64,000 nucleotides of DNA from Candidatus Nitronereus thalassa (GTDB lineage Bacteria; Nitrospirota; Nitrospiria; Nitrospirales; UBA8639): contig NZ_JAQOUE010000001.1 of NCBI RefSeq assembly GCF_032191465.1, positions 1,054,001-1,118,000 of the forward strand, in the 5' to 3' direction. Under the pieces are notes generated by a model that saw nothing but the letters and a program-made list of their open reading frames with translations, searched no databases and had not been told where the DNA came from. Of this stretch, positions 44,236-53,830 are shown in pieces. Position 1 is the first letter of the stretch. The number at the start of each line of letters is the position of its first letter. The position numbers were made by a program, and so were the translations under genes.

Positions 44236-45381
44236 TTATGGCTTGGAGGTCGCAGGTTTCGAAGCTGGAGGATTGGTCAGAATACCGTTGGAAGAAATGG
44301 GAATAGAACTGGGATGAGGGTCCGCACGATAAATACCTTCGGTGCCATCATCAAGTCGGGCATAAAACACGATTTGCCCGGCGTCATTGAATCCCCGATT
44401 GGAGAAGACTGGACCATCAATAATTTTCGTCCCAAGGAGCAGGTCCCTCGTTTTAATCACGACATCCGTCGTGGGATTGGGACCAGCAAAGATCCCTGTG
44501 ATCTCTCCATCCAGAAGGGCGCTAAACACCACCTGCCCTTGATTATTCACGGCATGGGAACTCAGAAGGTCTAAAAAAGGACCTTGCGTAGAAGCCAACA
44601 CCGTCACCTTCCCGTCCTCAATGGCCACAAGATGTTTGGCCACCCAATCATCTTGTGGTTCGGAAGCGGTTTGCACCACCACCATCCCATGGTCATTAAT
44701 GACCGGTCGGTAAAAAAGAAAATATTGCTTATCGCCATCAGTGAGGAGAGTGGTGGTCTTGCCATCACTCACATAGACTTTACTGCCCGTGGAAAACGCG
44801 ACATGACCTACATTGTTCAGGGATAACATGCCAATTTGGTTATTCTGCGATTCTGGAACGGGAATGGGCCTGCCCCCATTTCCTAGAAATATTTGCCTGC
44901 GCTCCCTACGCCCCTTGGACTTTTTACCTTTAAAGGCAAGAGTGCCCCCATTGTTAATGACCAAATCCCCAAGATCCTCAAAGTCTTTATTGCTATAGAG
45001 GAAATCCCCGGGGACATCGGTGCCACGGGAATACCCGAAATCACCACTTGGCCGGCTTCCAAGAAACACGACTTGGCCGTTACTACTAACGGCGGGCGTT
45101 CCGCGAAACGCATCAAAATGTTCAGAAGTATTGGCAATCTGGGTGGTCACTGACCCATCGGACTTAAAAATTCCCTGTCCTCCGCCTACTAAATTCGCCC
45201 GGAACAAAACCATCCCTTGCTCATCAATGGATGTTGATAAGTGGAATTCGCGAAACACTCCACCTCGGGTGTCGGCGATCTTGGTGAATTGATAGGGCGC
45301 AGGATGTTCTTGGGGAAAAGAGAAGTGCCAGAACCCTGGGACTGCCGCACACAACAGGCCGCATACACCAATGAGTTTCAT
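44236..45381 (-). CDS. Exported tandem-repeat protein, probably beta-propeller-like
   Basis: I take the ATG at 45381, which starts a signal-like segment (MKLIGVCGLLCAAVPGFW); the frame extends to a TTG at 45477. The mature protein (about 380 residues in all) consists of about six imperfect repeats of 50-60 residues built on N-x-x-G-x-x-x-F, as in SIDEQGMVLFRANL, AVNNQGQVVFSALL and GFNDAGQIVFYARLDDG, each followed by GIF or GIY. This pattern occurs in extracellular repeat proteins of unknown function. A proline- and serine-rich tail ends the protein. It is convergent with the S8 protease gene. Confidence 0.75.
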   Translation of the reverse strand: MKLIGVCGLLCAAVPGFWHFSFPQEHPAPYQFTKIADTRGGVFREFHLSTSIDEQGMVLFRANLVGGGQGIFKSDGSVTTQIANTSEHFDAFRGTPAVSSNGQVVFLGSRPSGDFGYSRGTDVPGDFLYSNKDFEDLGDLVINNGGTLAFKGKKSKGRRERRQIFLGNGGRPIPVPESQNNQIGMLSLNNVGHVAFSTGSKVYVSDGKTTTLLTDGDKQYFLFYRPVINDHGMVVVQTASEPQDDWVAKHLVAIEDGKVTVLASTQGPFLDLLSSHAVNNQGQVVFSALLDGEITGIFAGPNPTTDVVIKTRDLLLGTKIIDGPVFSNRGFNDAGQIVFYARLDDGTEGIYRADPHPSSIPISSNGILTNPPASKPATSKP

Positions 45382-45695
45382 AGCTCGTCGCTTTCTTGGA
45401 TTGGGTACTTGGGAAGACTCAGTGGGTGAGAGCTTCCGGGTGGTTGATGTTTCCACCTGCAGGTGTTCCACGTACAAACTCCATTAAGACCTATCCCTTT
45501 TTCAGGGACGATTCGGGTTCGCCATGAAGGTCGGGGTAACTGTGGGCAAGACTTTTTTCCTCGTCGCGCCATGCTAAGAACAATTCTACTGAACAATGAG
45601 TAAACTTATTCGAAATTATCATTCCTTTGTCTGTATTTATTATGTATTCCATCGGTTCCCGAAAACCGAACCTAAAGGGCTACGGACCATCTATT

Positions 45696-45726
45696 GGCTT
45701 AAATCCTCAAGAACTTTGAGAAAGCC
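45696..45726. repeat. Nested inverted repeat
   Basis: GGCTT (45696-45700) pairs with AAGCC (45722-45726), and inside it CTCAA (45706-45710) pairs with TTGAG (45716-45720), giving an interrupted hairpin. It lies 38 bases past the stop of the DUF1653 gene on the minus strand. No T run follows, so it may be an RNA-stabilising hairpin rather than a terminator. Confidence 0.3.
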
Positions 45727-45763
45727 TTTGGGTCCATACGGCAAGACCATTGTTCCCGCCAAT

Positions 45764-45991
45764 TTATGCTGGTTCAATCATCACAAACCGGGGAGTAGCC
45801 TTCCCTTCTATGAATACAGTTTCCATGAACATCGACTTAGGTCTCACCCATAAGCCTCGCTCTCCATACAAGGCTCGGTACACGACGACTTCTTCCTCGG
45901 TTTCAGTATGCCGCGCACAACCGATTACCTGATATTCCTTCCCTTTATAATGTCGGTACCGACCAGGTTGAAGAGGCAGAGACATATTCAT
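45764..45991 (-). CDS. DUF1653 protein
   Basis: The 75-residue protein is almost entirely one DUF1653 domain: GRYRHYKGKEYQVIGCARH, EEEVVVYRALYGE and LWVRPKSMFMETV. The function of this small domain is not known. It is found alone or fused in many bacteria. It lies 82 bases after glgX on the same strand and may be on its transcript. Confidence 0.92.
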   Translation of the reverse strand: MNMSLPLQPGRYRHYKGKEYQVIGCARHTETEEEVVVYRALYGERGLWVRPKSMFMETVFIEGKATPRFVMIEPA

Positions 45992-46073
45992 TTTGCGTAT
46001 CCGAAGTTGGCATCTCGTTTAAGCATTTCCCTTTTTACGAAATACGGACGCCGAGATACTAGAAACCATGTTT

Positions 46074-48215
46074 TCATCCCCTTCTTTCCCCTCCCGGCAT
46101 TAACCGCAGTAAGGCACAGGTTCGCTCACCCAAGTGATATTCCTCCCCTCCCTTATGCAGCGGCCCACGCTTGTTGCATTCCGCCAGGGAAGTATCAAAG
46201 ATGAGCTCCCATCGAACCCCTTTCTTATGAGCTGGCAGGGTAAAAGAAATTGGCTCGTGATAGGCATTGAGCAACAACAGAAATGTGTCATCGTAAATGG
46301 CACACCCTTTGGCATCCACTTCTTCGATGGCATCACCGGATAAACGTAAGCCCAAGGAACGAAATCCCTTTCCCCATTCTTCATCCATCATTTCCTTACC
46401 GTCGGCATGGAACCAGGAAATATCCTTCACTTCTGAACCCTGAATTCGGCGCCCTTGGAAAAACCTCCGGCGTTGAAACACCGGGTGATTCGTCTTGAGT
46501 TGAATCAGGCGTTTGGTGAATTCCAATAAATGCTGGTTATTCTTCGTCAAGGTCCAGTCAAACCAACTGACCTCGTTATCCTGACAATAGGCATTATTAT
46601 TGCCCTGTTGGGTTCGACCCAACTCATCCCCACCGCTAATCATCGGAACACCTTGAGAAAGAAGCAGAGTCGCTAAAAAGTTTCGCTTTTGTTTTTCTCG
46701 AACCTCATTGATTTGTGGATCGTCAGTGGGGCCTTCCACCCCACAATTCCAGCTCAGATTATGATCATGCCCATCGCGATTATCTTCACCATTCGCGGAA
46801 TTATGCTTATGATTGTACGACACCAAATCGTGAAGAGTGAAACCATCATGAGCTGTGACGAAATTAATGCTTGCATACGGTTGCCGCCCACTGGCGCTAT
46901 ACAGATCACTGCTCCCTGAGAGCCGATGCGCCATCTCTCCAAGAACGCCGCCATCTCCCTTCCAATAACTCCTGATGGTATCTCGATATTTACCATTCCA
47001 TTCCGCCCATCCTGGCGGAAAATTTCCCACCTGATATCCGCCTTCGCCTAAATCCCAGGGTTCGGCGATCAACTTCACTTGAGACAACACGGGATCTTGG
47101 TGGATGATATCGAAGAATGCACTCAGCCGATCCACATCATGTAACTCCCTCGCCAAGGCCGAGGCCAAGTCAAAACGAAATCCATCCACATGCATTTCTA
47201 GCACCCAATATCGCAGGCTATCCATGATGAGTTGGAGCGTCCGAGGATGCCGCACATTCAGGGTATTCCCACATCCAGTATAGTCCATGTAATACCGTTC
47301 CTTGTGAGGAACTAACCGATAATACGCAGCATTATCCACGCCACGGAAACAGAGAGTGGGACCTAAATGATTGCCTTCACCCGTGTGGTTATAGACTACG
47401 TCTAAGATCACTTCGATCCCGGCACTATGTAATGTTTTGACCATGGTTTTAAATTCATAGACTTTTCGCCCTTGTTCCGGAAACGACGAATAGCGAATGT
47501 CCGGAGCGAAGAATCCAATGGAGTTATAACCCCAATAGTTGGTCAACCCCTTTTCGGTAAGATATTGATCATTCACAAAGTGATGAATAGGAAGAAGTTC
47601 AACGGCCGTGACTCCAAGCGATTGTAAATAATCAATCATGGGAGGAGACGCCAAACCTGCATAGGTTCCGCGCAGTTGCTCGGGAACATCAGGGTGCCGC
47701 ATCGTAAAACCTTTGACATGGACTTCATAGATCACGGTTTTAGACCAGGGCGTATTTAGCAATTGATCTCCGCCCCACGTGAAGGCTTGATCAATCACCA
47801 CGCATTTTGGCACATTGCCTGCGTTATTCCGCTCATCAAAAGAGAGATCCTCCTTGGGGTCTCCGATTCGATAGCCAAACATCGCATCCGACCATTTCAC
47901 CACACCTGTCAGTGCTTTGGCATAGGGATCAATCAACAGCTTGGATGGATTAAACCGGTGGCCGGCTTGCGGTTCATAGGGACCATGAACACGATACCCA
48001 TATAATTGGCCTGGTCGGACTTCCGGCAAATACACATGCCAGACGAGATCGGTGCACTCTTCCATGCGAATCCGGTGACTCTCTTGATCTTGGTGCTCAT
48101 GATCGAATAAACACAGCTCCACCGCAGTTGCGTTTTCAGAAAACAGCGCAAAGTTAACGCCTTCGCCATCCCACATCGCGCCTTGGGGATAGGGCCGTCC
48201 TGGCCACACTCTCAT
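46074..48215 (-). CDS. glgX: Glycogen debranching enzyme GlgX (TreX type)
   Basis: I use the ATG at 48215, which has AAGGA about 9 bases upstream and gives the family start [19 protein letters not shown]; an ATG at 48284 would add 23 residues. The 713-residue protein has an N-terminal CBM48 domain, then a GH13 barrel with nucleophile D349 ([12 protein letters not shown]) and acid/base E385 ([12 protein letters not shown]), and a C-terminal beta domain. It cleaves alpha-1,6 branches of glycogen or maltodextrins. Its upstream region is shared with the divergent treZ gene, consistent with joint control of glucan and trehalose turnover. Confidence 0.95.
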   Translation of the reverse strand: MRVWPGRPYPQGAMWDGEGVNFALFSENATAVELCLFDHEHQDQESHRIRMEECTDLVWHVYLPEVRPGQLYGYRVHGPYEPQAGHRFNPSKLLIDPYAKALTGVVKWSDAMFGYRIGDPKEDLSFDERNNAGNVPKCVVIDQAFTWGGDQLLNTPWSKTVIYEVHVKGFTMRHPDVPEQLRGTYAGLASPPMIDYLQSLGVTAVELLPIHHFVNDQYLTEKGLTNYWGYNSIGFFAPDIRYSSFPEQGRKVYEFKTMVKTLHSAGIEVILDVVYNHTGEGNHLGPTLCFRGVDNAAYYRLVPHKERYYMDYTGCGNTLNVRHPRTLQLIMDSLRYWVLEMHVDGFRFDLASALARELHDVDRLSAFFDIIHQDPVLSQVKLIAEPWDLGEGGYQVGNFPPGWAEWNGKYRDTIRSYWKGDGGVLGEMAHRLSGSSDLYSASGRQPYASINFVTAHDGFTLHDLVSYNHKHNSANGEDNRDGHDHNLSWNCGVEGPTDDPQINEVREKQKRNFLATLLLSQGVPMISGGDELGRTQQGNNNAYCQDNEVSWFDWTLTKNNQHLLEFTKRLIQLKTNHPVFQRRRFFQGRRIQGSEVKDISWFHADGKEMMDEEWGKGFRSLGLRLSGDAIEEVDAKGCAIYDDTFLLLLNAYHEPISFTLPAHKKGVRWELIFDTSLAECNKRGPLHKGGEEYHLGERTCALLRLMPGGERRG

Positions 48216-48391
48216 ACGTATCATCCTTTCAATGGAAGGAAACTGTTTCAGAAAAGGGAGCAAACTATACGCTGGAACACCCAAGTCCGCAATAATAATG
48301 GTTTAGGGAAAAACCTGTAGACATAAGCAATCAATTTGTTATCATTTATCGCGTCTTGACGCACTCATCACATTCCCGTAAAGCACGACTT

Positions 48392-50278
48392 ATGTCAACG
48401 TTGAAATCTTCTTCCACCCACCACACACCTTGGGCTCTCGACTTGGGTGCCACCACTCTGGACTCCACTACGGTACAATTTCGCGTCTGGGCTCCGATGG
48501 CTCAACGCGTGAGCGTGAAATTTTTCACCCAATCTTTGAAACCCCATTTGCTCAAAAAAGATAAGGAAGGCTATTGGGAGGCTAAAGTCGCTGGAGTGAA
48601 ACCAGGAACGACGTATAAGTATGTCATCGATGACGAGCTGGAGCGTCCCGATCCCGCCTCACGTTATCAACCCGAGGGAGTGCATGGTCCGTCACAGATC
48701 ATTTCTCCTCAGAACTTTTCTTGGAATGATCAGGGTTGGAAGGGACTTCCTCTGGAAGAATACATCATTTATGAATTACATGTAGGCACCTTTACCCCGA
48801 GCAGCACGTTTGATGGAGTGTGCACTAAACTCTCCTACCTTCGTGACCAAGTCGGAGTGACGGCGATTGAATTGTTGCCGGTAGCGCAATGTCCGGGTCT
48901 ACGCAACTGGGGGTATGACGGAACCTATCTCTTTGCACCGCAATCCAATTTTGGCGGCCCCGAAGGATTAAAACGCTTAGTCGATGCCTGCCACGCTCAG
49001 GGCCTCGCCGTTATCATGGATGTGGTCTACAACCACCTCGGGCCTGAAGGAAATTATCTAGGCTCGTTTGGCCCTTACTTTACCGACACCTACAAAACAC
49101 CATGGGGGAGCGCCATTAACTATGACGGTCCATACAGTGATGCCGTCAGACAATTTATCATCAGCAACGCTCTCTTTTGGGTGACGGAATACCACATCGA
49201 CGCCCTTCGACTTGATGCCATTCATGGAATTTTCGATTTTAGCGCCAAACATATACTTCAGGAGTTAGGGGAAGCCGTTCATGCGGAAGCACAACACTTA
49301 GGACGTGCTATACACGTGATCGCTGAAAGCGATCTCAATGATTCAAAGATCATTGCTCCTCTCAACAAAGGTGGCTATGGACTCGATGGCCAATGGAGTG
49401 ATGATTTCCATCATGCTCTACATTGCCTCCTCACAAAAGAGAAGAAGGGCTACTACGAAGATTTCGGGAAACTCAGCCAACTCGTCAAAGCCATCAAAGA
49501 GCGCTTTGTGTACTCCGGCCAATATTCCGTACATCGCAAACGGCGTCACGGAAATTCCGCAAAAATTGTCGCCCCCACACAATTTGTCGTGTTTTCCCAA
49601 AATCACGACCAGGTCGGCAATCGGGCTCAAGGTGAACGGTTATCGACTCTCATTCCTTTCGAGGCGCTGAAAGTCACAGCAGCAGCAGTCCTGCTTTCTC
49701 CAAATATTCCACTCTTATTCATGGGTGAAGAATATGGCGAGACCTCACCATTTCTATATTTCATCGATCACGGTGACGAAGGCCTGATAGAAGCGGTCCG
49801 GCAAGGACGGAAATCAGAATTTGCCGCCTTTGGGTGGACGGAAGTTCCTGATCCCTATGCGCAATCAACCTTCGACAAATCTCGGCTTCAGTGGGACAAG
49901 CCACAATCAGAGGAACAACAATTTCTACAACAGTGGTATCACGCCTTGATAGAACTGAGAAAATCTATTCCCGCCCTTGGACCAGGACAAAAAAAAGATT
50001 CGATAAAAGTTTGGGCCAATCAAAAAGCCAAAGTCCTTACCATTCATCGAACAGGTCAATCTGGGCCTGAGGCACTCATCTTGCTTAGCTTAAACCAAAA
50101 CGTCATAAAAACTGGCATCGCCAAGCCTGAAGGCAAATGGACCCTCATTCTATGTTCAAATTCTCAAAAGTTCGGAGGGCAACAGAACAGCAAGCTTTTA
50201 AATACCCTTCAAGTACCGTCGGAGTCATTGGCGTTAGAACTTCCACCTTACGCCGTATGGGTTTATACTAATTCGTGA
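48392..50278 (+). CDS. treZ: Malto-oligosyltrehalose trehalohydrolase
   Basis: I take the ATG at 48392; an upstream TTG at 48356 is possible. No clear SD precedes the ATG. The 628-residue protein has an N-terminal CBM48-like domain (VQFRVWAPMAQRVSVKF) and a GH13 barrel with nucleophile D275 (ALRLDAIHGIFD) and acid/base E312 (VIAESDLND), plus the typical QNHDQVGNRAQGERL. It releases trehalose from maltooligosyl-trehalose. Its usual partner TreY is not in the window. It lies 196 bases before treS-mak on the same strand. Confidence 0.94.
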   Translation: MSTLKSSSTHHTPWALDLGATTLDSTTVQFRVWAPMAQRVSVKFFTQSLKPHLLKKDKEGYWEAKVAGVKPGTTYKYVIDDELERPDPASRYQPEGVHGPSQIISPQNFSWNDQGWKGLPLEEYIIYELHVGTFTPSSTFDGVCTKLSYLRDQVGVTAIELLPVAQCPGLRNWGYDGTYLFAPQSNFGGPEGLKRLVDACHAQGLAVIMDVVYNHLGPEGNYLGSFGPYFTDTYKTPWGSAINYDGPYSDAVRQFIISNALFWVTEYHIDALRLDAIHGIFDFSAKHILQELGEAVHAEAQHLGRAIHVIAESDLNDSKIIAPLNKGGYGLDGQWSDDFHHALHCLLTKEKKGYYEDFGKLSQLVKAIKERFVYSGQYSVHRKRRHGNSAKIVAPTQFVVFSQNHDQVGNRAQGERLSTLIPFEALKVTAAAVLLSPNIPLLFMGEEYGETSPFLYFIDHGDEGLIEAVRQGRKSEFAAFGWTEVPDPYAQSTFDKSRLQWDKPQSEEQQFLQQWYHALIELRKSIPALGPGQKKDSIKVWANQKAKVLTIHRTGQSGPEALILLSLNQNVIKTGIAKPEGKWTLILCSNSQKFGGQQNSKLLNTLQVPSESLALELPPYAVWVYTNS

Positions 50279-50457
50279 TGAAAACATGTTCCACCTTGAA
50301 CTCTGGAGAGCATGGCGTCCCTCTGGTATTTTGGATAACCGCCCTATTTACAAGTGATCAACAATTATCTGGCATCACCCTTACTTGCAACCCTTAATTT
50401 ATTTTTCGTGGTCAACGTGACTGTCTTCCTCTGGGAGTGGTCAAAGAATCATTGACC

Positions 50458-50464
50458 AAGGAGG
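50458..50464 (+). promoter_or_regulatory. Strong ribosome binding site of treS-mak
   Basis: AAGGAGG at 50458-50464 is a perfect Shine-Dalgarno sequence, 10 bases before the ATG at 50475. It fixes that start and is stronger than the signals of neighbouring genes. Confidence 0.7.
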
Positions 50465-50474
50465 CCTTTTACCC

Positions 50475-53400
50475 ATGTCCCCTGACTCCCTCGACAATGA
50501 TCCACTCTGGTATAAAGATGCCATCATCTATGAGTTGCATGTTCGGGCTTTTGCGGACAGCAATGCCGATGGGATTGGCGACTTTCGAGGACTCACGAAA
50601 CGACTCGACTATCTTCAAGACCTTGGCGTCACGGCAGTCTGGCTCCTCCCCTTTTGCTTGTCGCCACTAAAAGACGACGGCTACGACATTTCAGATTATA
50701 CGAATATTAATCCTTCCTACGGCACTCGCCGAGACGTTCAAGCATTTGTGCGGGAGGCCCATCGGCGTGGCTTGAGAGTCATTACCGAACTCGTCGTCAA
50801 CCACACCTCGGATCAACATCCCTGGTTTCAACGCGCCCGCAAAGCTCCAGCCAACAGTAAATGGCGAAATTTTTACGTATGGAGTGAGTCGCCAGAAAAG
50901 TACAAAGGCACTCGGATTATCTTTAAAGATACCGAACTCTCCAACTGGTCCTGGGATCCAGTCGCCAAAGCCTATTATTGGCATCGCTTTTTTTCCCATC
51001 AGCCGGATTTAAACTTTGAAAACCTAGACGTCCAAAAAGCGCTCCTGCAGGTCATGGAGTTTTGGTTGGATATGGGTGTGGATGGGCTTCGCTTGGATGC
51101 CGTCCCTTACCTCTACGAAGAAGAAGGGACAAGCTGTGAAAATCTACCTCAAACCCATGCATTCTTAAAAAAGCTTCGCAAGCAAATCGACAAAAAATAT
51201 AAAAATCGTATGTTGCTCGCTGAGGCCAACCAATGGCCTGAAGACGCCGCCGCCTATTTTGGGGATGGCGATGAATGCCACATGAATTTCCATTTCCCTC
51301 TTATGCCACGACTATTCATGGCTATCCAAATGGAAGACCGATTTCCCATTATTGACATTTTGGACCAGACACCCACGATTCCAGAGAGTTGCCAATGGGG
51401 GCTGTTTCTTCGAAATCACGACGAGTTGACCTTGGAAATGGTCACGGATGAAGAACGCGACTATATGTACCGCATGTTTGCTCATGATCGCCAAGCACGA
51501 ATCAACTTGGGTATTCGCCGTCGCCTAGCCCCACTCTTGGGCAATGACCGAAAGAAAATTGAGTTAATGTACAGCTTGCTCTTCACCATGCCTGGAACGC
51601 CGGTCATTTATTACGGTGAAGAATTCGGCATGGGCGATAACTTTTATCTCGGTGATCGGAACGGGGTACGTACACCCATGCAATGGAGCGCGGATCGCAA
51701 CGCGGGGTTCTCACAAGCCAATCCGCAAAAATTGTATCTTCCCATTATCATGGACCCGGAATATCACTACGAAGCCTTGAATGTTGAAATTCAACAAAAC
51801 AATTCTCAATCACTCCTCTGGTGGATGAAGCGAACACTGTCACTTCGCAAACAGTACAAAAGTTTTGGCCGCGGAACTATTCAGTTCCTGCATCCTGCGA
51901 ATCGGAAAGTCTTGGTGTTCCTTCGCCAATACGAGGACGAGACCATTCTCGTCGCCGCCAATATGTCGCGCTACGCGCAATGCGTAGAATTAGACCTCGC
52001 CCAATTCAAAGGGATGATCCCGACTACCTTATTCGGACATAATAAATTTCCGCCCATCGGTGATTTACCATATTTCCTCACGCTCTCCGGCCACACTTTC
52101 TATTGGTTTCTGCTGGAAGCTCCAACCACAGAAGGCACGACAACCGGCCTTTCTACGGATACCTTGCCAGCATTGACCATAATCCATGAATGGGATGCGT
52201 TGACTCGTGGACGGGAAAAATCTCGCCTGGAACGCATTCTCCCCTCCTACCTCAAGGCGCGACGTTGGTTTGGTGGAAAAGCCCGCATGATCCAAAGCAC
52301 AACTATCTCGGAGGTCGTACCAATCCCAAGTGACAATCCTGTCGCTGTCTTATGTTTTGTGAAGGTGGAGTACACCGAAGGTGAAGCCGAATCATACATT
52401 TTACCCTTGGCCTTTGCCTCATCCAGTCAACCCACACATTTTGAAGATACCCCTGCAGCCATTGCCCACGTTACGATTCAAAATAAAGGCCATCAACAAG
52501 AAGGGTTGCTTTATGATGGAGTGTGGAGCCAAGAATTTCTTAAATTACTAGTGAGCAACCTTTCCAAAAATCGAAGAGTCAGTGGCCCGAAGGGGGACCT
52601 GGTCACGACATCGATCAAAACGTTTCGGCGGCGACTCCAGCAAGAGGGCCCCACGCTAGAACCCACTCTTCATCGAGGAGAGCAAAGCAACACTTCCATT
52701 ATCTTTGGCAACCAATTCATTTTAAAAATATTTCGGCGGGCGGAAACCGGCATGAACCCCGATGGAGAAATCGGACGGTTTCTCACGGAAAAACAATTTC
52801 CCCACACGGCTCATGTGGCTGGACTGCTCGAATATCAACCGGATATGGGGGATCCCACGACAGTAGGAATTTTACAATGCTTTGTCCCTAATGAAGGCGA
52901 TGCCTGGCGATTTACGTTGGATGAAATCGGACGATATTTTGAAAACGCCTTGACCCAACCGCCACTGGACCCATCCTCTCCCGCTCTATCCCGCAAGCCG
53001 CTGCTCCAATTACTCCATGATCCCATTCCTGATATTGCCGAGGAAATGATCGGGGGTTACCTGGAAGAAGCCCGCTTGCTCGGCCAGCGAACAGGTGAAC
53101 TCCATGTCACGTTGGCTTCGGACATGGAAGATCCAAATTTCATTGCGGAGGCCTTTACAGATTTTTACCGACGCGGGTTGTATCAAAGTATGATTGGATC
53201 GATCTCTCAAAACTTTCCTTTATTAAAACAACAACTCAAAACCCTACCCGAGTCGATTCAACCGCTTGCCAAACAAGTGGCCACGTTGGAATCCACGATT
53301 CGCAAACAGTTCCTTCCCATTCGCGACCTCAAGATTACCGCGAAACGGATTCGGATTCATGGGGATTATCACCTCGGCCAAGTGCTCTACACGGGCAAAG

Positions 53401-53813
53401 ATTTTTTGATTATCGATTTTGAGGGAGAACCAGCACGGCCACTGAATGTGCGCCGACTCAAAGAATCCCCCCTCAGGGATGTGGCAGGCATGTTGCGGTC
53501 ATTTCATTACGTCGCCTATGCCTCATTGATAGGAAAAGTCTCCGGTATTCGTCCTGAAGACTTTGCCGTATTGGAGGCTTGGGCTAAACTCTGGCAAACA
53601 TGGGTCAGCGCCACATATCTAAAGGCATACTTGACAACCACGGCGGAAACAGACTTTCTGCCAAAAACCCAGCAAGAACTTCAGCGGCTCCTCGATGCGT
53701 ATACTCTCCAAAAGGCCGTGTATGAACTTGGCTACGAACTGAATAATCGCCCCGATTGGTCCAGGATTCCGCTCGAAGGCATCATGCAGATTATTGACTC
53801 ATCGAACACCTAA
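50475..53813 (+). CDS. treS: Trehalose synthase/maltokinase fusion
   Basis: The 1112-residue fusion has an N-terminal GH13 trehalose synthase (about residues 1-550) with nucleophile D208 (LRLDAVPYL), acid/base E250 (LLAEANQWP) and transition-state D316 (NHDELTLEM). The C-terminal maltokinase domain starts near ARRWFGGKARM (about 595) and has H962 and D964 in HGDYHLGQ and D981 in DFEGEP. TreS converts trehalose to maltose, and the kinase makes maltose-1-phosphate for GlgE, encoded 17 bases downstream. The fusion channels the intermediate in the cytoplasmic GlgE pathway. A perfect SD precedes the start. Confidence 0.96.
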   Translation: MSPDSLDNDPLWYKDAIIYELHVRAFADSNADGIGDFRGLTKRLDYLQDLGVTAVWLLPFCLSPLKDDGYDISDYTNINPSYGTRRDVQAFVREAHRRGLRVITELVVNHTSDQHPWFQRARKAPANSKWRNFYVWSESPEKYKGTRIIFKDTELSNWSWDPVAKAYYWHRFFSHQPDLNFENLDVQKALLQVMEFWLDMGVDGLRLDAVPYLYEEEGTSCENLPQTHAFLKKLRKQIDKKYKNRMLLAEANQWPEDAAAYFGDGDECHMNFHFPLMPRLFMAIQMEDRFPIIDILDQTPTIPESCQWGLFLRNHDELTLEMVTDEERDYMYRMFAHDRQARINLGIRRRLAPLLGNDRKKIELMYSLLFTMPGTPVIYYGEEFGMGDNFYLGDRNGVRTPMQWSADRNAGFSQANPQKLYLPIIMDPEYHYEALNVEIQQNNSQSLLWWMKRTLSLRKQYKSFGRGTIQFLHPANRKVLVFLRQYEDETILVAANMSRYAQCVELDLAQFKGMIPTTLFGHNKFPPIGDLPYFLTLSGHTFYWFLLEAPTTEGTTTGLSTDTLPALTIIHEWDALTRGREKSRLERILPSYLKARRWFGGKARMIQSTTISEVVPIPSDNPVAVLCFVKVEYTEGEAESYILPLAFASSSQPTHFEDTPAAIAHVTIQNKGHQQEGLLYDGVWSQEFLKLLVSNLSKNRRVSGPKGDLVTTSIKTFRRRLQQEGPTLEPTLHRGEQSNTSIIFGNQFILKIFRRAETGMNPDGEIGRFLTEKQFPHTAHVAGLLEYQPDMGDPTTVGILQCFVPNEGDAWRFTLDEIGRYFENALTQPPLDPSSPALSRKPLLQLLHDPIPDIAEEMIGGYLEEARLLGQRTGELHVTLASDMEDPNFIAEAFTDFYRRGLYQSMIGSISQNFPLLKQQLKTLPESIQPLAKQVATLESTIRKQFLPIRDLKITAKRIRIHGDYHLGQVLYTGKDFLIIDFEGEPARPLNVRRLKESPLRDVAGMLRSFHYVAYASLIGKVSGIRPEDFAVLEAWAKLWQTWVSATYLKAYLTTTAETDFLPKTQQELQRLLDAYTLQKAVYELGYELNNRPDWSRIPLEGIMQIIDSSNT

Positions 53814-53830
53814 GAAGGAATATTCCAGCC

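Noticed and set aside
48356-48384. TTGACG with a 17-base spacer and TAAAGC before treZ
   Set aside because: The -10 matches at only three positions, and the predicted start would give a leaderless message.
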